DNA of 13,876 nt from Deltaproteobacteria bacterium (GCA_026988585.1 JALSKY010000295.1:1-13876); one strand, 5' to 3'; counted from the stretch's first letter, positions 1 through 7,679 are shown. The notes: generated by a model not told the origin, from the sequence alone. Made by a program: numbers and translations.

Positions 1-126
1 TGTTGGCAGACCTGCCTTGATCCTCTTGTCATCAGTTATATTACACTCTTCATCCAGGGGCACATTGAAGTCCACCCTAAGAAAGACCCTTTTGCCGGAA
101 AGCTCCATCTCATCCACATATTTCAT
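1..126 (-). CDS. pgk: Phosphoglycerate kinase, N-terminal 42 codons (cut by window edge)
   Basis: Phosphoglycerate kinase interconverts 1,3-bisphosphoglycerate plus ADP with 3-phosphoglycerate plus ATP in cytosolic glycolysis/gluconeogenesis. Only the first 42 residues are in the window; the rest lies beyond position 1. The visible part has the family's opening pattern: a short lead (MKYVDEMELSGKRV), then FLRVDFNVPLD around residues 15-25, where the Arg and the DFN motif belong to the 3-phosphoglycerate binding site, then the DDKRIKAGLPT start of the next helix (family form DDTRIRAALPT). The ATG at 124-126 has a strong ribosome-binding site (AGGAGGA, 131-137) six or so bases upstream, which fixes the start. 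It follows the divergent GAPDH by 68 nt with no terminator seen, so the enzyme using the GAPDH product is probably co-transcribed with it. Function is secure from the motif; completeness cannot be judged. Confidence 0.93.
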   Translation of the reverse strand, partial: MKYVDEMELSGKRVFLRVDFNVPLDEECNITDDKRIKAGLPT

Positions 127-194
127 CTTCTCCTCCTGAACAAAGCAAATACCATAGTTTCTGGGACATTCTCCAGATCTCTGCCTGCTAAAGA

Positions 195-1457
195 TCAGAT
201 CATGGAATCCGCTATGGAGGTGACACGCTCTGCCAGCATGTTTGTATAACTGCCCAGTTCGTTGTCATACCATCCATAAACCACCATCTGGGTTACCGGA
301 ACCTGAATGGAGTCGCAGATTATCTCATTAGACTCCTCCAGGGCCTTGCAAGCACTGCGCGGATCTATATGTATTACAGCAGTGCGTGTATGGGTCTCTT
401 CCCCCTCTATCAGACATGCTGCAGCGGGTGTGCCGATTATATCACTGGAGACATGCTGTTTTTCAGAGTAGATCAGATATTTCTTCATAGGACCTTCAGC
501 AGCCTGTCGATAAATATCATTTATAATATTCCTGTTTATGGGTTTCTGCAGACTCTCATCCTGGACTGTGAGGACAAGAACTATCAGCGAACCAGTACTG
601 GTTGGAACCCGCACCGACTCTGCTATGAAGCCGATACTCTTCATCTCCGGAATCACCAGGGAAAGGGCCTTGGCAGCTCCGGTGGAGGTAAGGATGATGT
701 TGTTGAATATACTCCTGTTCTTCCTCAAGTCGGTAGCACCGGATTTTGGGAGCCTGTCAAGTACCTGCTGACTGCCAGTGGCAGCATGCACCGTTACCAT
801 GGAGGCAGACAGAATCCTGTCAGCCCCGAAATGATCCAGTATCGGCTTTACCATAAATGAGAGACAGGTAGTAGTACAGGACGCAGCTGAAACCAGACAG
901 TGCTTTTCAGGGACATAGTCATCCTCATTGATCCCCATCACAGTGGTGACCGCATCTTCAGGCATATCAGCTGCCTTGTCCTTGATCTTGAAAGGGGCAG
1001 AGAGAACCACCTTTTCAGCCCCTGCCTCAAGATGGCCCCTCAAACTTCCCCTGGGGGCATCACCTGGTTCAGTAGGATCCCTGAAGACACCGGTAGTATC
1101 CACGACCAACCGCACATCATTGCCTGCCCAGTCTATCCCCTTGGGATCACGGCTATCCCGAAGTATTTTGACCGGCACCCCGTCTATAGTCATGGTGCCT
1201 GAGGCCTCATTCAGATTTTCAATTACGTTATCGCTTCTGAAACCATAGAGATATGTACCCAGTCGGCCATAAGTACTGTCCTTTTCTATTGCCAGAGCCA
1301 GGTCTTCAAGCCCCTGTCCCACCTCTCTTCCTATATTGATGACTATCTCGGAAAAATTTCGATTCCCCACATGGGTCCAGAGACTGAGTTTGCCTATCCT
1401 GCCAAGACCATTGATGCCTAATTTCATGGGGCGGGGTTCATTTTGAATGGTGATCAT
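195..1457 (-). CDS. Divergent, extended glyceraldehyde-3-phosphate dehydrogenase paralogue
   Basis: This 420-residue protein is clearly of the phosphorylating GAPDH family but about 85 residues longer than the usual 335. Visible landmarks are the Rossmann motif GINGLGRIG (14-22), catalytic Cys194 in SAASCTTTC, catalytic His224 in TVHAATG, the phosphate-site segment TSTGAAKA (257-264), Arg283 in VRVPT and the C-terminal WYDNE (396-400). The residues around the Cys differ from the canonical SNASCTTNC, and where NAD-specific enzymes have Asp after beta-strand 2 (AIND) this one reads INIG. Extra length sits in a ten-residue N-terminus, two loops near 127-143 and 157-170, and about 25 residues near 345-380. 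The ATG is chosen because GGGAGG (1463-1468) lies five bases upstream; the next Met (residue 11) has no such site. It lies between the PPDK-like gene and pgk, so a triose-phosphate role is likely. Altered cofactor (NADP) or a mainly gluconeogenic direction is inference. Confidence 0.88.
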   Translation of the reverse strand: MITIQNEPRPMKLGINGLGRIGKLSLWTHVGNRNFSEIVINIGREVGQGLEDLALAIEKDSTYGRLGTYLYGFRSDNVIENLNEASGTMTIDGVPVKILRDSRDPKGIDWAGNDVRLVVDTTGVFRDPTEPGDAPRGSLRGHLEAGAEKVVLSAPFKIKDKAADMPEDAVTTVMGINEDDYVPEKHCLVSAASCTTTCLSFMVKPILDHFGADRILSASMVTVHAATGSQQVLDRLPKSGATDLRKNRSIFNNIILTSTGAAKALSLVIPEMKSIGFIAESVRVPTSTGSLIVLVLTVQDESLQKPINRNIINDIYRQAAEGPMKKYLIYSEKQHVSSDIIGTPAAACLIEGEETHTRTAVIHIDPRSACKALEESNEIICDSIQVPVTQMVVYGWYDNELGSYTNMLAERVTSIADSMI

Positions 1458-1595
1458 CTCTACCTCCCGATACGATTTTGCGATTCAGACCGAATAACAG
1501 GCCGTAAACAGGCCATAATATAGTAGGTCAGACAACAGTGCCGGATACCTCTTACAGATATTCCGGATAAAAAACATGCCTGAAACCATAGAGAA
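1458..1595 (-). promoter_or_regulatory. Spacer upstream of the divergent gap with helically phased direct repeats
   Basis: This is the 138-nt gap between the PPDK-like stop and the divergent gap start. On the plus strand AACAGGCC occurs at 1496-1503 and 1507-1514, 11 bases apart. CCGGATA occurs at 1541-1547 and 1563-1569, 22 bases apart. Spacings of one and two helical turns are what tandem protein-binding half-sites would show, but short repeats also arise by chance. I saw no convincing -35/-10 pair and no hairpin with a T-run. It may be a regulatory leader or plain intergenic sequence. Confidence 0.25.
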
Positions 1596-4500
1596 TTAAA
1601 CTACGAACATTGCCTCCTCCTCCATTATTATCTCATGCCGACCCAGATATACCCAACCGTTTTTTCCATCTATGCTGATATAATCGCCGGAACATATCTC
1701 ATGCCCATTGATCAGCGCCCGACCATCCAGCTCATAAACCTTTAATTGTTCACAGCCTACCACGCAAGTCTTGTCGAGACGAAAGGCAACAATGGAGGCA
1801 TGAGAGGTCTGCCCTCCCCTCGCTGTCAAAATTCCGTCGGCAGCAGAGATCTCCTTGATATCATCGGGCACAGTATCCTGTCTTACAAGAATCAGAGTGG
1901 TACCAGGCTCGCGTCTCCTCAACTCCTGGATCTCATCGAGGGTAAAGACCGCCTTGCCGGTCAAGGCACCACCGCTCACACCGATACCACGTCCCACATA
2001 ACTGGAATCGAGGCCAGGAGTACGAACAAACCTGCTGACCTTGTGCCTCTTTTTGGTGAGCATATCCCGGGTCTGAAGGATATGAAGCTTATCCCCGGTA
2101 CTGCCTTCAAAGGTGAACTCTATCTCCTGAGGGGTCCAGCCCTTTTCAAAGATAAGAAACCTGGCCCAGTTCAGAAGCGAATCATATACGCCAGGAAACC
2201 GCCTCTCCAAGGTATCATCCGGTTCCAGGCCCGTCTCTTCTGCCTGTTCAACCGAAATGGGACTGGTGGCAACAAGGCCACTGACGATATCTTCTCCCTG
2301 GTTGCCAATAGAATAGTCACCCCACAAACAGACCCTGTCCAGCTTCTTGTGAGGATTTGCTGTAAACACGACCCCAGTTCCAGAATTTTCAGAGATATTG
2401 CCGTAACTCATGGCCTGGACAATGACTGCAGTTCCCCAGTTGTCGGAGATCTCCATTATCTCCCGATAGGCCCTGGCCTTGTCAGAATCCCATGATTGAA
2501 GCACAAGACGTATGGAACCCATCACCTGCTTGAACGGATCTGAAGGTATCCCTATTCCGTTTCCAACAACTGCATTGAAATAATCGAGGGCCAGCTCTCT
2601 CATCTGATTCCCGGTAAAATCTGCCTTTTTGGCTACCCCATACTTCCTTTTCTTGACATTCATCAGGGCTGTAAAGATCTCACGCTCCATCCCAAGGGAC
2701 ATTCCCCAGGACTGAACAAAACGCCTGTAGTTGTCCCAGGCAAACCAGGGATTCCCAAATTTTCTGGCAAGCCCCTCAACCACCTGCTGGTTTATGCCTA
2801 CGTTGATGATGGTGGACATCATTCCCGGCATGGAGATGGCAGCCCCACTCCTAACGGATAGGAGCAGCGGGTTTTCCGGATCGCCGAATCTTGCACCAGA
2901 TCTCTTCTCGATCATCCTGATCCCATCCCACACCTCTCTCTTGAAATTGGTGTAGGCACCGGGAAGTTTCTGAAAGAGTGAATAATATCTGAACACCTCA
3001 GTAGTAATGATTACACCAGGAGGAACCGGAAGCCCCTCCTCTGCCAGCAGTGCCAGATTATATCCCTTGTTTCCAAGGTGAATAAGATTATAGGTGTGAG
3101 GCGAAGGATCGTAGATGGGACAGAGATCGTGTCCTGGATCATAGGCCAGGAGCATATCCAGTTCCTTTATGGTGAGATGTTCCCGCTGCTCCCTGAGTAT
3201 CTGATAAACCCTGGAGACAAAATTATCCAGATGCTGGAGGCCAAAGGTAGAGGAGATGAGTTCTCGCAGGAACTTCTCTGAGACCTGGTGAATAACCTGA
3301 TCAGCGGGGGCGTCAGGTTCCAGGCCGGCACGGTACTTGGGCAGGAGCTTGTCTGGCCACAACTGCCTGATGATCTTGTTGAGGTTGTCCTGATGGGGGC
3401 TGAGATAATAGACATAGATCATATCCTTTACCCCTTCAGACAACCCCTTCACAATATCAAGATACTGGGTAAATGAAAACCGCCTGACCCCAAGGGATTT
3501 CTCTAACAGTGTCAGATAGGTGGCAAACTTCTTGGAATTGACGCCATTAAGCCGGACAGCACGCCACAACAGCTTGAGATAACGAAGTATGGTCACAAAA
3601 CTGGCCCTGGTTATCAGGGGGACATCCAGCTCTGCAATGATATTCTCAAAATGGATATTGGCCAGATTTTCTATGCGGAAGGTAAGGCCCAGAGCATCAA
3701 ACTTCTTCTCATGATATTTGCCATACATGGATGGGATATCTGCTGCAATATGACGCTTGTAGTAGATGGACTCCTGGGCCTCGAAGACCTCCGTAGAGAG
3801 GATAACCTCCTTTAGCCTGTCCAGTTCATCCAGCAGCACCTCAAGGGCACGTTCACTATCGGACGAATCCAGGACCTGTAATACCTGATCCACCCCCTCA
3901 AAGCCGAGTTTCCTGGCCTCCTCAAGGTGGTACCTGAGTTCCTGCACCCCAAGATGATACTTGAGATATTCCAGGCGGTACATCTTGACCAGGAGCTTGA
4001 CACGTCTCCTCTCCTGTTCCGGGACATCTTCAACTTCATCGATAATGCGATAGATCCGCTCCTCAGGAAGGTTCAAAAGCAGATCCAAGCAGCGGTAAAA
4101 AGGTTCCATCTCCAGACTTCTGGCCAGATACTGCACAATCTTGTGGACATGATCCACATAACGCCCGGAGAGAGGGATCCTGGAGAGAAGCTCCTTGGGA
4201 ATATAAGAGGAAAGGCCCGCTGTATCCTTGCCATACCAGAAGCAGAATATGGCCTCTATAAAGCCGACTATCAGGTTATTACTCTCAACATGACTCTGTT
4301 TTCTCAGGAAGTGGATCAAGATATCCCGTCTGCTGGAGATCTCATCCAGCTCGGTGGACACATCCCGCAACAGGCCCTCGGCACCGATCTCATTGAAATA
4401 AACAGGCACTACCCTGGCAAACTGCTTGACCAGATTGAATATCTGGGAGACATCGCTGTTCAGGAGTTTGGTGATATCCCGCTGAAACAGGTCTGTATCC

Positions 4501-5948
4501 TTGATACAGGTGCCGGCAAGCTGCAGATTGATGGTGAGAGCAGATAGCAAAGTGCTGCAAACCTTTGGATTCCTGGTAACGAGATCCAGCCAGACCCTGA
4601 TATTTTGCAGATGTGCAGGGTTGCTGAGAACATGCCATTCCGTATCCACTCCCTGTATCCCCGGAGGCTGGAATCCAAAGGCCACTACCTCCTCCAGGAA
4701 CATCTCCACAAGCCGTTCATTGTCCCTCTGGAGAATCTCTGCACCAAGGGCATTGATACATTGGAGGGCAGTCCTTGGATGGTTGCCCACCTGCTGTTTC
4801 AACAGGTTGAAACTCTTGGGAATGACCCGGCGCAGTTCCTCAAAATCTGCCGTCTTTACCAGGCATAACAGATGCCTGTTGATCTGTCTCAGGACCTCTT
4901 CATGGATATGGCTCAAGCCATCCATTTCCACCATACGAAAGAGAAAAAGAAGATGGATGCTTATACCCTCAACATCCCTGCCGGACTTGCTTTCAAAAGA
5001 GAGTTTGCAAGAGATATTGCCAAGAACCCTGGCAATTCTTTTATACTCCCTGACTATATCCATGTGACCTGGCAGAGAGGCCAGATGGAGCACAGTATCC
5101 CTGTCCATTGTACCCTGGGACAAGACCTGGAGCTGTTCGAGATATTCCCTGATCCTGGCATGTGATACAGGTTCCAAAAGGTCCATTATCATGTTGAAAT
5201 CTGTTGGTTCTATCCACAAATCATACTGTTTCAGGGCACTCTTCAGCCAGTCCTGCGGCCCCTCTATATCCAGCCAGTACTCATAAGTAGCCTTTCTGAT
5301 CTCAAGAAGCAGGGCTCCGGTTCCCTGCCACAGCCTGGCCAAGAGATCTTCTGGCAGCTCCAGTGATGCGAGACGGTTGTCCAGCAAACGAATCAGCCTT
5401 GAAAGGGGATGAAAAGAGGTGGATACTGCAGAAAGGACATCCTTTCTCATCTCTTGGTCCACGGTGGCAAGATCGGCTAAGATCCGTGCAATGACAGGCG
5501 CAAGACCTGCAAGCAGCTCCCTGTCCGAACTCTTGACAATCTTTTCCATAAATGCCATGAGCCCATCCACTGCCATGGTACGGAAACGGCTCTTGGGGGC
5601 AGACCGGATCAGATCCAGGAAGGTCTCCAGCAACACGGAACAGGCCTCGACACCCTTGGGTGGCCGGGCATAGGTTGTGAAACTCTTGAGGGAAAAGGAA
5701 CGCAACTCCTGAATGACAGCGCCCCAATTCTTGTATGGATGGTGGAGTTCAAAAAGCAGATTGTCCGCTGCAGATTTGACGCCACGATAATTGGCTACAG
5801 CATCCAGCAAGACCTGATATTTGGGATCAACCTCTATCTTGGCAACCCGGGTCTCGCGCAGATTGGCCTCAAGGGCCTTTGAATCCTGGAGGAAGATTTC
5901 GCTCATGTTCGCTTTTCTGTCTGCCTTTCCTCCCCGCCTTACCTCCAT
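1596..5948 (-). CDS. PPDK-like ATP-grasp/phosphohistidine protein with giant N-terminal domain and no PEP barrel
   Basis: This is a 1450-residue protein. Residues 1 to about 950 look alpha-helical, leucine-rich and hydrophilic; I do not recognise that region. From about 955 to 1300 it matches the ATP-binding domain of pyruvate phosphate dikinase: GNKGYNLALL from Gly959, SVRSGAAISMPGMM with Arg1033 (PPDK Arg92 equivalent), SGTGVVFTANP, NQGEDIVSG, EIEFT (Glu1275/Glu1277) and LQTR (Gln1292/Arg1294). The phosphohistidine domain follows, with LTARGGQTSHASIVA and catalytic His1383. The protein ends soon after YISIDGKNGWVYLG, exactly where PPDK would enter its C-terminal PEP/pyruvate TIM barrel. It should therefore phosphorylate its own His from ATP, but the acceptor is unknown. 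The PPDK Asp of DIEFT is Glu here. The start is uncertain: Met1 (5948) has no ribosome-binding site and sits ten bases past a hairpin; Met15 (5906) is a good alternative. It lies between two GAPDH genes. Confidence 0.85.
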   Translation of the reverse strand: MEVRRGGKADRKANMSEIFLQDSKALEANLRETRVAKIEVDPKYQVLLDAVANYRGVKSAADNLLFELHHPYKNWGAVIQELRSFSLKSFTTYARPPKGVEACSVLLETFLDLIRSAPKSRFRTMAVDGLMAFMEKIVKSSDRELLAGLAPVIARILADLATVDQEMRKDVLSAVSTSFHPLSRLIRLLDNRLASLELPEDLLARLWQGTGALLLEIRKATYEYWLDIEGPQDWLKSALKQYDLWIEPTDFNMIMDLLEPVSHARIREYLEQLQVLSQGTMDRDTVLHLASLPGHMDIVREYKRIARVLGNISCKLSFESKSGRDVEGISIHLLFLFRMVEMDGLSHIHEEVLRQINRHLLCLVKTADFEELRRVIPKSFNLLKQQVGNHPRTALQCINALGAEILQRDNERLVEMFLEEVVAFGFQPPGIQGVDTEWHVLSNPAHLQNIRVWLDLVTRNPKVCSTLLSALTINLQLAGTCIKDTDLFQRDITKLLNSDVSQIFNLVKQFARVVPVYFNEIGAEGLLRDVSTELDEISSRRDILIHFLRKQSHVESNNLIVGFIEAIFCFWYGKDTAGLSSYIPKELLSRIPLSGRYVDHVHKIVQYLARSLEMEPFYRCLDLLLNLPEERIYRIIDEVEDVPEQERRRVKLLVKMYRLEYLKYHLGVQELRYHLEEARKLGFEGVDQVLQVLDSSDSERALEVLLDELDRLKEVILSTEVFEAQESIYYKRHIAADIPSMYGKYHEKKFDALGLTFRIENLANIHFENIIAELDVPLITRASFVTILRYLKLLWRAVRLNGVNSKKFATYLTLLEKSLGVRRFSFTQYLDIVKGLSEGVKDMIYVYYLSPHQDNLNKIIRQLWPDKLLPKYRAGLEPDAPADQVIHQVSEKFLRELISSTFGLQHLDNFVSRVYQILREQREHLTIKELDMLLAYDPGHDLCPIYDPSPHTYNLIHLGNKGYNLALLAEEGLPVPPGVIITTEVFRYYSLFQKLPGAYTNFKREVWDGIRMIEKRSGARFGDPENPLLLSVRSGAAISMPGMMSTIINVGINQQVVEGLARKFGNPWFAWDNYRRFVQSWGMSLGMEREIFTALMNVKKRKYGVAKKADFTGNQMRELALDYFNAVVGNGIGIPSDPFKQVMGSIRLVLQSWDSDKARAYREIMEISDNWGTAVIVQAMSYGNISENSGTGVVFTANPHKKLDRVCLWGDYSIGNQGEDIVSGLVATSPISVEQAEETGLEPDDTLERRFPGVYDSLLNWARFLIFEKGWTPQEIEFTFEGSTGDKLHILQTRDMLTKKRHKVSRFVRTPGLDSSYVGRGIGVSGGALTGKAVFTLDEIQELRRREPGTTLILVRQDTVPDDIKEISAADGILTARGGQTSHASIVAFRLDKTCVVGCEQLKVYELDGRALINGHEICSGDYISIDGKNGWVYLGRHEIIMEEEAMFVV

Positions 5949-5958
5949 TATAGATAAT

Positions 5959-5986
5959 GGTGCCCCGAAGGGGAACCCGGGGCACC
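5959..5986. repeat. Perfect 8-bp inverted repeat (hairpin) ahead of the PPDK-like gene
   Basis: GGTGCCCC (5959-5966) and GGGGCACC (5979-5986) are exact reverse complements around a 12-base centre. The centre can also form a competing nested stem, CCCC-GAA-GGGG (5963-5973). In the mRNA, which reads the minus strand, the stem ends ten bases before the first possible ATG of the PPDK-like gene. No T-run follows it on either strand, so it is not a standard intrinsic terminator. An mRNA-processing, stability or translational-control element in the 111-nt gap after gap is possible. A neighbouring weak palindrome (ATTAT-AG-ATAAT, 5947-5958) lies between it and the start. Confidence 0.6.
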
Positions 5987-6059
5987 AGCCTTTAGATCAG
6001 TTTCTAATAGAAAAACAGCATATATGACCGATGGATAAAAACCGGTAACTCAACCATTG

Positions 6060-7067
6060 TTAAATGGCCTTCTTTTCCTCCATATACTGAACAAGATCAA
6101 GCAATCTTACTGAATAACCCCATTCATTGTCATACCAGGACATAACTTTTACCATATTGTCATTGATAACCTTTGTGCAGGAACCATCAACTATAGAAGA
6201 ACGGGGATCCATCAGAAAATCTGAAGATACCAGTGGCTCATCCGTATAGCCAAGGAATCTGCTCGCTGCACTCTTCAGGGCATCCCTTACATCGGATACG
6301 GTTACACTCTTCTCTACCTGCACAACCAGGTCCACAATGGAAACATCAGGAGTGGGCACCCTGACAGCCAAACCATCAAACTTACCCTTGAGCTCAGGGA
6401 TTACCTTGCTCACTGCTGCTGCTGCACCTGTCTTGGTTGGGATCATGTTGACTGCAGCTGCCCGAGCCCTTCTGAGGTCTCCATGGGGAAAATCCAGCAA
6501 CCTCTGATCATTTGTATAGGCGTGCACAGTGGTGACCAGGCCACTGACAATGCCGAAGTTGTCAAGAATCACCTTGGCCACTGGTGCAAGACAGTTTGTT
6601 GTACAGGATGCATTGGAAATTATGTGATGACTGGCTGGATCATAGTCATCCTCGTTTACCCCCATCACAATGGTTACATCTTCATCTTTGGCTGGTGCGG
6701 AGATGATCACCTTCTGGGCACCCGCCTGTATGTGGCCCTGGGCGGATGCTGCATCACGAAAACGACCAGTACACTCCAGCACATAGTCAACCCCGTCTTC
6801 ACCCCATGGGAGCTCCTTGGGATCCTTTATGGCTGTAACCTTTATCTTCCTGCCGTTTACAGTGATGCCCTCATCGTCTGCCTCCACTTCTGCATCGAAC
6901 CGCCCCATGACTGAATCATACTTCAGCAAATGGGCCAGGGTTGCATTATCGGTGAGATCATTGATGGCAACAATCTCCAGATCCTCGAATTCCGGATAGA
7001 TGGAGCATGCCCTGAAGACATTCCTGCCAATACGTCCAAAACCGTTTATACCAATCCTTACACCCAT
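6060..7067 (-). CDS. gap: Glyceraldehyde-3-phosphate dehydrogenase, canonical type I
   Basis: This catalyses the reversible NAD-dependent oxidation and phosphorylation of glyceraldehyde 3-phosphate to 1,3-bisphosphoglycerate in the cytosol. The 335-residue length is normal. All core elements are present: GINGFGRIGR (6-15), Asp37 in AINDLTD (the residue that favours NAD over NADP), SAPAKD (123-128), catalytic Cys155 in SNASCTTNCLAP, His182 in TTVHAYTNDQ, the phosphate-site segment TKTGAAAA (211-218), Arg236 in VRVPTPDVS and WYDNEWGYS (311-319). The ATG has a strong ribosome-binding site (AGGAGG, 7073-7078) five bases upstream. A candidate promoter lies just ahead, so this gene probably heads the transcript that continues through the PPDK-like gene, the second GAPDH and pgk. 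Beside the divergent paralogue, this copy looks like the standard glycolytic enzyme. Confidence 0.97.
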   Translation of the reverse strand: MGVRIGINGFGRIGRNVFRACSIYPEFEDLEIVAINDLTDNATLAHLLKYDSVMGRFDAEVEADDEGITVNGRKIKVTAIKDPKELPWGEDGVDYVLECTGRFRDAASAQGHIQAGAQKVIISAPAKDEDVTIVMGVNEDDYDPASHHIISNASCTTNCLAPVAKVILDNFGIVSGLVTTVHAYTNDQRLLDFPHGDLRRARAAAVNMIPTKTGAAAAVSKVIPELKGKFDGLAVRVPTPDVSIVDLVVQVEKSVTVSDVRDALKSAASRFLGYTDEPLVSSDFLMDPRSSIVDGSCTKVINDNMVKVMSWYDNEWGYSVRLLDLVQYMEEKKAI

Positions 7068-7089
7068 GATATCCTCCTTGTCTTTTTTT

Positions 7090-7119
7090 ATTCTATCTGC
7101 TGGATTACTTTTATCACAA
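7090..7119 (-). promoter_or_regulatory. Candidate sigma-70 promoter for the gap cluster
   Basis: Read on the minus strand, TTGTGA (7114-7119) and TAGAAT (7090-7095) are separated by 18 bases. They match the TTGACA and TATAAT consensus at four and five of six positions. The -10 is followed by an A-rich stretch and then the gap ribosome-binding site, implying a leader of roughly 15-20 bases. It lies in the 117-nt gap after the rimI-like gene, a natural place to start a separate glycolytic transcript. The call rests on sequence match only. Confidence 0.4.
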
Positions 7120-7184
7120 AACTGGATACAACACCATTTACCAGAAAAAAAACTTGATAACTACTGGTTGGCATGAGTCATGGA

Positions 7185-7634
7185 TCACCTCAAGGATAGA
7201 TCCATTATCAGGTTCCTTCTCCCCTGAACCCGTTTCGTCTCACCACCCTGAATCATGAAACCAAAAGAGGTGTAAAAACCGATGGCTCCGTCATTGTCTG
7301 GGGAGACATCAAGGACAATCCTTTCTGAACCGCACCGCTGGCCATACCTTATCAACAGATTCATGGCCATTTTACCAGCACCTCGCCTCTGCCACGGAAT
7401 ATCGATACTGAATTGAACTACATATATCTCATCCATCACCATTCTGAACAGAAGGAAACCTGCGACTGTATGGTGAGAATTCAGGGGGAAGACAACCCAT
7501 ATCCTGGAGAACCTACTGCCCATCTCCTGGGACAAAGCCGACAAACTCCATGGAAGACGCTGAACCCTGGCATCCAATGCAGCCATCTGCGCCAGATCCC
7601 TGGGAACCGCCATCCTGACCATAAATCTATCCAT
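7185..7634 (-). CDS. RimI-like GNAT-family N-acetyltransferase
   Basis: This 149-residue protein has the single-domain GNAT fold, which transfers acetyl from acetyl-CoA to an amine. The RimI group acetylates the N-terminal alanine of ribosomal protein S18. Visible features are RLPWS (26-30), a RimI-type N-terminal landmark; the beta-strand DEIYVVQFSID before the CoA pyrophosphate loop QRRGAG (82-87); and the VLDVSPDNDGAIGFYTSFGF segment (107-126). Tyr121 matches the RimI general acid, but the position of the RimI catalytic Glu is Asp109, and the usual LEVRxSN reads LDVSPDN. The substrate may therefore be another protein or small amine. The first ATG (7634) has only a weak ribosome-binding site; Met5 or Met8 are alternatives. 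It stands alone between the 196-nt and 117-nt spacers. GNAT membership is firm; the RimI role is tentative. Confidence 0.75.
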   Translation of the reverse strand: MDRFMVRMAVPRDLAQMAALDARVQRLPWSLSALSQEMGSRFSRIWVVFPLNSHHTVAGFLLFRMVMDEIYVVQFSIDIPWQRRGAGKMAMNLLIRYGQRCGSERIVLDVSPDNDGAIGFYTSFGFMIQGGETKRVQGRRNLIMDLSLR

Positions 7635-7679
7635 GCTTTTGAAGCCTGTCAGGAGATTCCGTCCAGAGCCCTATCGCTC

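Noticed and set aside
1458..1595. Sigma-70 promoter with TATATTAT as the -10 upstream of the divergent gap
   Set aside because: TATATT-like words exist, but no acceptable -35 lies 16-18 bases upstream in any register.
1746..2495. Plus-strand open frame of 249 codons opposite the PPDK-like gene
   Set aside because: It lies wholly antisense to conserved ATP-grasp and phosphohistidine motifs, has no ribosome-binding site or family motif, and is the expected by-product of the coding strand's codon bias. The same holds for the other plus-strand frames in the window.
1596..5948. Annotation as a complete pyruvate phosphate dikinase or PEP synthase
   Set aside because: The PEP/pyruvate TIM barrel is absent. 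A simple frameshift does not explain this, because only 138 nt separate the stop from the next conserved gene, far too little for a barrel of about 350 residues.
5959..5986. Hairpin as an intrinsic terminator after gap
   Set aside because: The stem is strong, but no run of T follows it on the transcribed (minus) strand or on the plus strand.
7145..7194. Terminator after the rimI-like gene (T8 run on the minus strand)
   Set aside because: The T-run is real, but the only stem directly before it is five base pairs (CTTGA/TCAAG) with a loop of about 32 bases that begins inside the gene; too weak to call.
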